Assembly (NCBI GenBank): GCA_020629055.1
Contig: JAHDEB010000009.1
Coordinates: forward strand, 1 to 64,000
Length of the DNA stretch: 64,000 bases
From: Chloroflexota bacterium
GTDB taxonomy: Bacteria; Chloroflexota; Anaerolineae; Promineifilales; Promineifilaceae
Reading direction: 5' to 3'
A program made the translations under genes and the position numbers. Under the pieces are notes generated by a model. It was not told the DNA's origin and did no database searches. It saw only the letters and a list, made by a program, of their open reading frames with translations. Positions 19,116 through 26,694 of the stretch are shown piece by piece. The stretch's first letter is position 1. Each line of letters opens with the position of its first letter.

Positions 19116-20204
19116 GTGAGTGAGACAGTTAAAAACAGAGACTCCTACCAGTTGCCCCGCCTACGCAACTCCGAGAAATTTCAATTTAAATACATGTCAT
19201 TATCTGGAAAAATTTCAGGCGATACGCCTCGTGTGTCCTCGTGGCACGGCGAATATCGTTCACAAAAAAAAATAAAACTACTTGGCGAACTATCGATTAT
19301 ATGCGGTCTTATGATTGTTGGTTTCGGCATTTTTACAACAGAAGCTGTTGATGCGAAATCAATTTCTGATTTATCACAGGTTGATGAACCTCACTCAATC
19401 GATTTGAGCTCGTTGTCAGGGTTTCGTGCCGATGTGACCCCCTATAGACCTTTAGAGGCTGATCGTTCCGTCGTGGATTCGAAGAAGCTGGCGTTGTCTA
19501 GAAGCTCGGCCGTAGTTGACCCGACACAGGCAAAGAGCGGCCACTTGGCTTTTGAACCAAAAGGGGATGAGCTTTATCGTAAAGGTGGGCGGGTTAAAGC
19601 CGGTTATTTGCTACCTAAATCTGAAATAGAATGGTTTGAAGAAAAATTTATTATTTCTCACTATACCTTCGCCCTTGAATCAGATCCGCTGTATGCGGAC
19701 GACGAGAAGATTGTTGTGCCCGGCTTGCCGGAAGAGGATAAATTTCGGTCAGGCTTTATTTTTGGCGGCCGAGGTGTGCTGCTGCAAGGGACCGGTTTAA
19801 CAGAAGATGGCCGATATATTTCTATCGATTGGCCAAAATCCCACCATGACCCTGAAGATGTTTCAAATAATCGCTGGGTGTTCAAATATGGCGTTGGCCG
19901 GCCGGTTATACCATGGGAAACGGTCGCTGTGCGTCACCCGGATTTGCCCCCAGGGACTAGAATTGTCGTTGAAAACTATTTGGGGCAGTACGAATTTATC
20001 GTTGGCGACAACGGGCTGGACCTCGCTGAGAACCAAATCGATATTTTTGTTGGGACGATGACGATCGGCGAGGCGGACCAATTAGGTGTCCAACGTTCTC
20101 GCGTGGGTATCATCCGCCCGGTTTATCATTATGATCCATTGGCTGAAAGTGCATCGGTTACGGCCGATGCTCAGCCTGAAACTGAAGATGGGCCCGATGG
20201 GTGA
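19116..20204 (+). CDS. Membrane-anchored/secreted protein with C-terminal 3D (MltA/YuiC-like) domain
   Basis: Hydrophobic segment 'LSIICGLMIVGFGIF'; 'VAVRHPDLPPGTRIVVENY...FIVGDNGLDLAENQIDIFVGTMTIGEADQLG'; GTG start. Confidence 0.65.
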   Translation: MSETVKNRDSYQLPRLRNSEKFQFKYMSLSGKISGDTPRVSSWHGEYRSQKKIKLLGELSIICGLMIVGFGIFTTEAVDAKSISDLSQVDEPHSIDLSSLSGFRADVTPYRPLEADRSVVDSKKLALSRSSAVVDPTQAKSGHLAFEPKGDELYRKGGRVKAGYLLPKSEIEWFEEKFIISHYTFALESDPLYADDEKIVVPGLPEEDKFRSGFIFGGRGVLLQGTGLTEDGRYISIDWPKSHHDPEDVSNNRWVFKYGVGRPVIPWETVAVRHPDLPPGTRIVVENYLGQYEFIVGDNGLDLAENQIDIFVGTMTIGEADQLGVQRSRVGIIRPVYHYDPLAESASVTADAQPETEDGPDG

Positions 20205-20236
20205 TGGGATAAAAAAAATGGGGTACAGTTGGGTGT

Positions 20237-21316
20237 ATGACTATTCTTGTTGACGCCCACCTTGACCTTGCCTACAGTAACATCGAAAACGGCCGAGAGC
20301 TTTTTGCCCCCCTCGATCAAATCCGTGAATATGAAAAAGCGAATCCTTGTGTAGACGGAATCGCGACAGTGACTTTTCCTGAATTGCGCAAAGGTAAAGT
20401 TGGCCTTGTATTCGCTTCGATCTTCGCATGTCCACCGACGGAGCCTTGCCATCACATCAATTACAATTCACCCGATCAGGCCTATGCTGTCGGTTTGCGT
20501 CAATTGGACTATTACCATCGGATCGTGGATGAGAATCAATCGATGCGCTTGGTTGGAGATATCGTCCAGCTTCAAGAGGTTATCAATCATCAAAATTATG
20601 AGTTTGACTCGGCCGAAGACGAACCACCATTATTAGGAATCGTTCCGATGATGGAAGGGGCGGATCCGGTGCGTGATCCGGCCGAGCTAGAGGAATGGTG
20701 GGAGCGAGGGCTCCGCATCATCGCCCCAGCATGGGATGATAGCCGCTACGCCAAAGGAGCTTGGCGTCAGTCAAAAGATGGGTTTAGCAAAGCGGGGTAC
20801 GCATTGATGGAAGTTATGGCTGACATCGGGTTTATTCTGGATGTTACCCATTTAAATGAACCGGCCACATTCCAGGCGTTAGAACAATACGAGGGGCACA
20901 TTGTTGCCAGCCATTCGAACAGTCGCACACTCGCACCACATGTGGACGAGCGTAATCTTTCCGATAGTCAGGCTAGGCTATTGGCAGAAAGGGGCGGTGT
21001 AATCGGAATCGCTCTTTACAATCGATTTTTGAAGAAAAATCAGAGCAAAGGTGAGCGGAAAGAAACGGTCACCTTAGACGTTGTGGCTGCACATATCGAC
21101 CATTATTGCCAATTATTTGGCTCTGCCGATCATGTCGGCATCGGGTCAGATTTAGATGGTGGGTTTGGCTATGCGGACATTCCGGCCGAGTTGAACTCAG
21201 TTGCTGACTTACATCTAATCGGCGACCGTTTAAAGGAACGGGGGTATGATCCGGCCGATGTTGAGAAAATTATGGGGGGCAATTGGGTCAACCTGTTGCA
21301 AAGGGCTTGGAGCTAA
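20237..21316 (+). CDS. Membrane dipeptidase (M19 family)
   Basis: 'DAHLDLAYSN', 'HIVASHSNSRTLAPHVDERNLSD', 'HVGIGSDLDGGFG'. Confidence 0.92.
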   Translation: MTILVDAHLDLAYSNIENGRELFAPLDQIREYEKANPCVDGIATVTFPELRKGKVGLVFASIFACPPTEPCHHINYNSPDQAYAVGLRQLDYYHRIVDENQSMRLVGDIVQLQEVINHQNYEFDSAEDEPPLLGIVPMMEGADPVRDPAELEEWWERGLRIIAPAWDDSRYAKGAWRQSKDGFSKAGYALMEVMADIGFILDVTHLNEPATFQALEQYEGHIVASHSNSRTLAPHVDERNLSDSQARLLAERGGVIGIALYNRFLKKNQSKGERKETVTLDVVAAHIDHYCQLFGSADHVGIGSDLDGGFGYADIPAELNSVADLHLIGDRLKERGYDPADVEKIMGGNWVNLLQRAWS

Positions 21317-21605
21317 TCAGGAACGGGAATCTAATTGCTGCCAAAAAATAATTTTTGTTTGCCCTTAAGATCCTGCTTCTACGCTTAATTTTCTTAAATC
21401 ATCTGCTTTTAAAGTTATAAGAGCGTTAAGAATCCCTATTTCAAACGACACCTTCTTACAGGACCGGGGTTATAGGTTATAGTTCGTTACGCATATCGAC
21501 TTTTTGCGTTATGATAGGCACAGTAACGGTATGATGCGGTATGGTTTCATATTGCAGATGCGTTGCCCCACTATTTCCATGGCACTTTTATCAAATTTTT
21601 TACCT

Positions 21606-22400
21606 ATGTCCGCGATCAAACGCCCCTCATTACTGCTAGCCGCCCTCGAAGGGCGCTCCTTTTACGAGCTGGGGGCACTTGGCCTCAGTTTTCCGTTTTT
21701 ACAAGCGGCACCGAAAGGTGATGGTCATCCTGTCATCGCTTATCCAGGCTTTTTGACGTCAGATTGGTCAACCTTACCGTTGCGTCTGTTTTTGTCATCT
21801 CGTGGCTATTCAAGCTATGGGTGGGGGATGGGGCGTAACTACGGCCGAGGGATCGACATGGTGGCTGGGGTTCCGGCCGATGCGGTCAGCCTGCGCCGTT
21901 TGGAAGAAATCGTAGAAAAACATGGCAAAAAAGCGACATTAATCGGTTGGAGTTTAGGCGGCATCTATGCCCGTGAGATTTCTAGGCAGCGCCCTGATTT
22001 AGTGCGTCAGGTTATCACGATGGGGAGTCCGTTTAATGGGAAGAATCCTGAAGCAACCAATGTCAAAAAATTGTTCGAGCATTTTAGCGGACACGAGCTT
22101 TCTGAAATTACACCTGAACTAATTGAATTGGCCAGCCAGCCACCTCCGGTTCCTGCAACGGCGATATTTACCCGTACTGATGGAATCGCCGCATGGGAGT
22201 GTTGTATTGAACGCGAGACTGATCATACTGAAAATATCGGGGTTCTAAGTAGTCACACCGGTTTAGGATTTAATCCGATGGTTTTATGGATTATTGCTGA
22301 CCGATTGGCTCAGGGTGAAGGCAAATGGTCCCCGTTTGATCGCAGTGGGCTTAAGTCTTATATCTATTCAGATTCGGCCGATACTGACAGTTGGTGGTAG
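21606..22400 (+). CDS. Alpha/beta hydrolase
   Basis: 'PVIAYPGFLTSDWST', 'LIGWSLGGIYAREISRQRPDLVRQVITMGSPF'; ORF open from 21504 (TTG), ATG at 21606 more family-like. Confidence 0.75.
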   Translation: MSAIKRPSLLLAALEGRSFYELGALGLSFPFLQAAPKGDGHPVIAYPGFLTSDWSTLPLRLFLSSRGYSSYGWGMGRNYGRGIDMVAGVPADAVSLRRLEEIVEKHGKKATLIGWSLGGIYAREISRQRPDLVRQVITMGSPFNGKNPEATNVKKLFEHFSGHELSEITPELIELASQPPPVPATAIFTRTDGIAAWECCIERETDHTENIGVLSSHTGLGFNPMVLWIIADRLAQGEGKWSPFDRSGLKSYIYSDSADTDSWW

Positions 22401-22430
22401 CAACTAACTGCCCCCCCTAAATAAACTTAA

Positions 22431-22468
22431 AAGCCCCGCTTAGTATTTTGCTAAGCGGGGCTTTTTTA
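22431..22468. terminator. Bidirectional intrinsic terminator
   Basis: AAGCCCCGCTTAG-TATTTTG-CTAAGCGGGGCTTTTTT between convergent genes. Confidence 0.93.
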
Positions 22469-22508
22469 TTGGGATCGGTTTGGCAATGCCAAACGTTGAA
22501 TCTTTAGA

Positions 22509-23465
22509 TTAATCTTCGGCCGAAGTTGCCGCGGCCGTGGCTGGAACAATTGAGGGGCGGCCGACCGATTTTCGTGCTTGCCATTTGCGGCGCAACCAGC
22601 GGCCGATGAAGAATGTAGGGAGGCCAAGGACCAAAGCGACTGGGATGATATAAATGACCAGCCAGATGACGAAGTTCGCAATGCCTTGCATCGTTTCCGC
22701 TAGGGCTTCAACAGCACCTTCAGCGACCTCTGCTGGCAACCAGCGTTCAATTTCAATCGGTTGGGCGACGGCGTCTGGGTAGATTTCAACTGAAATGGTG
22801 GAATAGGTCGCCGACTGGCTTAGGAACTGCATGCGCCCTTTGATGACTTCAATTTCACCTTCTAGGCGGCTGAGTTCTATGTTGACCGCAAGCGCCTCTT
22901 CAACATTGTCTGTATCAAGTAAAAACGCTCTTACACGGTCGGCCGTCGCTTCAAGATTTTTTAAGCGAGCGCCTAAATCGACAAACTCGTCAGTTACATC
23001 TTGGCCAGAAGAGGATACGCTTTCAACCTCGATCGCAAGGGTCTGAATTTCTTCCATCACTTGGTTAAAATTCTCGGCCGGGAATCGGGCTTGAATCGAG
23101 CCACGCACACCCGAACCATATTCAAACGAGTTGCTAGAAACCACCCAGCCATTCATCGATTCTGCCAGACTTCCAATCTGACTGATCGTCTTTTCTGTAT
23201 CTTCAACGGTGATGCTTAGCGTTCCGTTGCGAATGATCAACCGCTCTTGCTGTACCGGTGCTGCTTGATCATTGTTTGAGTCAGTACGAGCAGTTGAAAC
23301 TTTGACAAGCTTTGCAGACTCTTCGGTCATATCGCTTAAATCTGCACCATAGCTTTCATTACTCATCTCTGCTTGTGGTGACATCATCGCAGCATCTGAA
23401 GCGCCACAGGCGATCAAACCAAATACCGCAAAAAGAATTGTTAAAAATAATTTATTGTGTTTCAT
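22509..23465 (-). CDS. DUF4349-type lipoprotein
   Basis: Lipobox-like 'VFGLIACGASDA'; 'ERLIIRNGTLSITVEDTEKTISQIGSLAESMNGWVVSS'; C-terminal TM. Confidence 0.85.
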   Translation of the reverse strand: MKHNKLFLTILFAVFGLIACGASDAAMMSPQAEMSNESYGADLSDMTEESAKLVKVSTARTDSNNDQAAPVQQERLIIRNGTLSITVEDTEKTISQIGSLAESMNGWVVSSNSFEYGSGVRGSIQARFPAENFNQVMEEIQTLAIEVESVSSSGQDVTDEFVDLGARLKNLEATADRVRAFLLDTDNVEEALAVNIELSRLEGEIEVIKGRMQFLSQSATYSTISVEIYPDAVAQPIEIERWLPAEVAEGAVEALAETMQGIANFVIWLVIYIIPVALVLGLPTFFIGRWLRRKWQARKSVGRPSIVPATAAATSAED

Positions 23466-23625
23466 TGTCTTATCTCCAATTTTATGTGCCTGAAAATGGC
23501 GCTATGGTGATAAAACGACGGCCGGGTACATTTGGTTCCCTTAGAATTGATTGAGAGTTTTACAGGGGGATTCCTATAAGAATTTTTCCTTTCAGGGAAG
23601 GGGAATATTGGGGACTGGACCAGTT

Positions 23626-23691
23626 GGTTGCCTTGACAACTATATGTTCAGGGCTATACTTTAGACAATATGGTTGCTCAGACAACTATAT
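23626..23691 (+). promoter_or_regulatory. Sigma70-like promoter flanked by two tandem dyad operators
   Basis: TTGACA (23633-23638), 16 nt, TATACT (23655-23660); direct copies GGTTG(N4)GACAACTATAT at 23626-23645 and 23672-23691. Confidence 0.7.
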
Positions 23692-23765
23692 TGCCGGTCA
23701 AGTGGCCACAACGAATGACACAAAGGGGTAAGCCATGATTTTAATTCTTTGAAATTGGAGATAGC

Positions 23766-24245
23766 ATGAGCAAGAACATATCAAAATTATTAGCCCTGAC
23801 ATGCTCTAGTGCATTTGGCACAGGTTGCTTACTGATATCGGTCGTACTTGTTGAAAATTGGCGAAATATGGAACCAATCGCTTTTGTGAATTGGTTTTCA
23901 GCCTACGGGTCACTGCTTGGCGTCGTTCTGTTGCCCATAGAGATTCTTGGAGTCATTTTTACGCTAATTGCTTTTATCCAGATTTTAAGAAGCAATCATG
24001 AAAACCTTCAAAAAATGTTGTGGTTTTCAGCGCTGATTTTCTCAATCGCTGCGATTTTGTTGCTCCCAATCTATTTTGCTGGAACCAACACAATCTTAAT
24101 CGATAAAACAATCGCACTATCTCAAGTGGCCGATGAAGTAGAAAGGTGGGGGTTTTGGAACTGGGTTCGAACCGGTTTAACGTTGGCGGCCGCAGCGATG
24201 ATGATCATCGGCATGACACAAGAATCTACCGGAGTGCAGAAATAA
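23766..24245 (+). CDS. DUF1772-like four-TM membrane protein
   Basis: Hydrophobic 4-TM profile; 'FVNWFSAYGSLLGVVLLP...RWGFWNWVRTGLTLAAAAMMIIGM'. Confidence 0.6.
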   Translation: MSKNISKLLALTCSSAFGTGCLLISVVLVENWRNMEPIAFVNWFSAYGSLLGVVLLPIEILGVIFTLIAFIQILRSNHENLQKMLWFSALIFSIAAILLLPIYFAGTNTILIDKTIALSQVADEVERWGFWNWVRTGLTLAAAAMMIIGMTQESTGVQK

Positions 24246-24272
24246 CAAACGGTTGAATGCGAAAAAAAAGTT

Positions 24273-24749
24273 TTGGAGACTGAAAAAATGTTGAGACTTG
24301 TATTTTATACTTTGGCGATATGTAGCACCGCGGGATTCTCCGGTGTTATGATAACGATTGGTGTGACTCTGGGTGGGTATTGGAGAAGCTTGCCGCCGGC
24401 TGAGTTTTTGGCGTGGTATGGCAAAAATGTTCAGTTTGTTTCGAATGCCATCCCCTTAATTGTTGTCCCCGCATTTATCGGGTTAATAGGGGCCGTCGTG
24501 GTGAGCTGGTCTGAAGCTAGCATCCGTAATCTTTGGCTTGTCAGCTGCCTGCTCATTGTTATTGTAGCAATCATGACCTTCTCTTATTTTGTGCCAGCAA
24601 ACACCGCATTTGCGAATGGTGATATTGCAGTTGCTGAAGTACAGGCCAAGCTGAACCAATGGATTATGATTCATTATGTTCGAATTGGATTGGCCATGCT
24701 GGCTGCAATTTTCGGCTGCATCGCGATGGCTAGACACTCGGCACTGTAA
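24273..24749 (+). CDS. DUF1772-like four-TM membrane protein, paralogue of preceding ORF
   Basis: Same architecture; 'FLAWYGKNVQFVSNAIPLIVVP...HYVRIGLAMLAAIFGCIAM'; first M of the ORF may be TTG, an ATG lies 5 codons inside. Confidence 0.6.
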   Translation: METEKMLRLVFYTLAICSTAGFSGVMITIGVTLGGYWRSLPPAEFLAWYGKNVQFVSNAIPLIVVPAFIGLIGAVVVSWSEASIRNLWLVSCLLIVIVAIMTFSYFVPANTAFANGDIAVAEVQAKLNQWIMIHYVRIGLAMLAAIFGCIAMARHSAL

Positions 24750-24914
24750 AGATTAGATAGGTGCCATATAGAAAATAAACAGAAGTTAAGGCGAACGTGC
24801 ATAGGCCATACATGATCTAGGTCATAGCCTCGTTTTAAGGATTGCACGGTATTTCGATGAATGGCTAAGCGGCTTTTGGGGGCGCCTGCAATTCAGGTCA
24901 ATCTAAGTTTTAAA

Positions 24915-25964
24915 CTAAGCCGGTGGATCATAAACAACTTTGCGCACCGGGTAATTCATTTCGATCCCTTCTTCCACAAATCGTTGGTGCAGCCGCTTGA
25001 TGATAAGGGAGGTCAAACGCTTCTGAGCCGCCTTGCTCTTTGCATAGTGCCAAACCCAAAAGTTAATATTTGAATCACCAAATGATTCAAATCCAAAATG
25101 GGGCAAACGGTTATCAACCGCATCACTCGATTCTTCAATGACCGCATTCATCACCTCAAGGGATACCCGTTCAACTTGTTCGAGATCACTTTCATAGCTA
25201 ACCCCTGCATGAATAATGACCGAGATTTCTCGGACGGGCGCATCGTAATTGGTGATGATGGCGGAAACAAGTGTTGAATTGGGGACGATGACCAAATTGC
25301 GCTGGGTGGTTTGTATGCGGGTGCTGCGCCAACCGATTTCGATCACATACCCTTCTAATCCCTCAAGCTCTACATAATCCCCTACAGAGACGACTTGGTC
25401 GGTTAATACCTGAAGTCCGGCGAAAAAGCTTTCGAGTGTCGGTTGCAGCGCCAGGGCGACGGCTAAACCGCTCAACCCCAAGCTGGTGAGCATTGGGCTG
25501 ATGGGGATGTCTAAGCTTTCAAGTAAAACCAACAATCCACCAATGTAGATACCGATCGTCAATACGCGGTTAATCAACGGGGCAAATGTATCGTCTAAGG
25601 TGGTTTTGGTTCGTTTCGCAACGGTGTCAGAGTACCATTTTAGAATGATCGATCCGGTGCGGGCGAGGGTAAAGGTGGCGAGCACAATGACGGCCGAAAA
25701 CGTTATTTTTCGCAGTTGCTCTTCACGATCAGTAAAAGAGTCGGTTATATCGACCGATTGGAAAATAATGACAACGGCCGATATGAGAGTTAGCGGAATG
25801 ACGGCCGCATCTAAAATTCGTACAACCAGTAATGTGTAGGGGTTTTTCCCCCATCGCCTAGCGAGCCATTTCAGCAAATATTTAATCCCCCACGCAAATA
25901 TCGCAATGAGGAAGAGTGTTAGATTGATAGAGGTAAGGTTGAAAGATTGAAGTGTTTCAAACAT
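24915..25964 (-). CDS. MscS-family mechanosensitive channel
   Basis: 'LTSLGLSGLAVALALQPTLESFFAGLQVLTDQVVSVGDYVELEGLEGYVIEIGWRSTRIQTTQRNLVIVPNSTLV'. Confidence 0.93.
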   Translation of the reverse strand: MFETLQSFNLTSINLTLFLIAIFAWGIKYLLKWLARRWGKNPYTLLVVRILDAAVIPLTLISAVVIIFQSVDITDSFTDREEQLRKITFSAVIVLATFTLARTGSIILKWYSDTVAKRTKTTLDDTFAPLINRVLTIGIYIGGLLVLLESLDIPISPMLTSLGLSGLAVALALQPTLESFFAGLQVLTDQVVSVGDYVELEGLEGYVIEIGWRSTRIQTTQRNLVIVPNSTLVSAIITNYDAPVREISVIIHAGVSYESDLEQVERVSLEVMNAVIEESSDAVDNRLPHFGFESFGDSNINFWVWHYAKSKAAQKRLTSLIIKRLHQRFVEEGIEMNYPVRKVVYDPPA

Positions 25965-26694
25965 AGGTGGAAATGAATAAAAGAGTTGAGTCTATTTTTA
26001 GGCCGTCGATGGGCCAAGAACCAATAAGGGCTGAACTTTAAATAACTGCCCCAAGTAAAGCATACCTTTTTGATCGTTTTGCATTGTCTCAACTATTTAG
26101 ATAAATGCATCTTTGTAACCATGAATTTTATAATAGCTTTTGGTCATTTTATCACTCTAGGGAAAAGGTCATGTGGGGATAAAGTGCAAAAACACACCTC
26201 TGTTTCTACCATGACTAGCGTCACTGTCAATCAAAATGAACAGTGATTAAATTGTAATAAGCTGTTTTCATGGACATTCCGACTAATGAAGTGTGAAAAA
26301 TGGTATGTTAAACTCATCGAATTACTAACCTAGTGCTTCGCCAAACTTCTTTTGAATGGTAGTTGTTTTAGAATGGCGAAGCCTAAAGTGTTTGTTTTAA
26401 TCATTTACCCAGCAATAGTTGTTAGGTCAAACACTAGTACAAAGGGGCATAAACAACGAACAAGTTCAAACATGGTTTCCCCCTTTGTATGGGGTACTGC
26501 ATGTCAATTGAATTCGGCCGACAGTTACGCCGCGCAGTACTGGATAGACCTCGGGAATGTGAAAGCGCATTTGCAGCGAATCATCCATTCCTCATAAGTT
26601 AACACCTCGATTAAAAATATGATTGATGTGTTACCCAGAGGCGATGTTCTAGATCGCCCACCACCCAAACTATTTATTTGGAGAACAGCAAAAG

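Noticed and set aside
23312-23554. 80-aa ORF in the DUF4349/DUF1772 intergenic region
   Set aside because: Overlaps the start of the well-supported DUF4349 gene on the opposite strand; no homology recognised
26333-26382. GCTTCGCCA...TGGCGAAGC inverted repeat
   Set aside because: Only 9-bp stem with a long loop and no T-run or associated gene; not enough to call an element
26352-26597. 81-aa ORF MNGSCFRMAKPKVFVL... upstream of the SHMT fusion
   Set aside because: No family resemblance, odd composition, lies in AT-rich intergenic DNA with a small inverted repeat (GCTTCGCCA/TGGCGAAGC); probably non-coding
26500-26694. Possible glycine riboswitch before SHMT-GcvT
   Set aside because: No recognisable glycine riboswitch core or tandem aptamer; only weak local pairings
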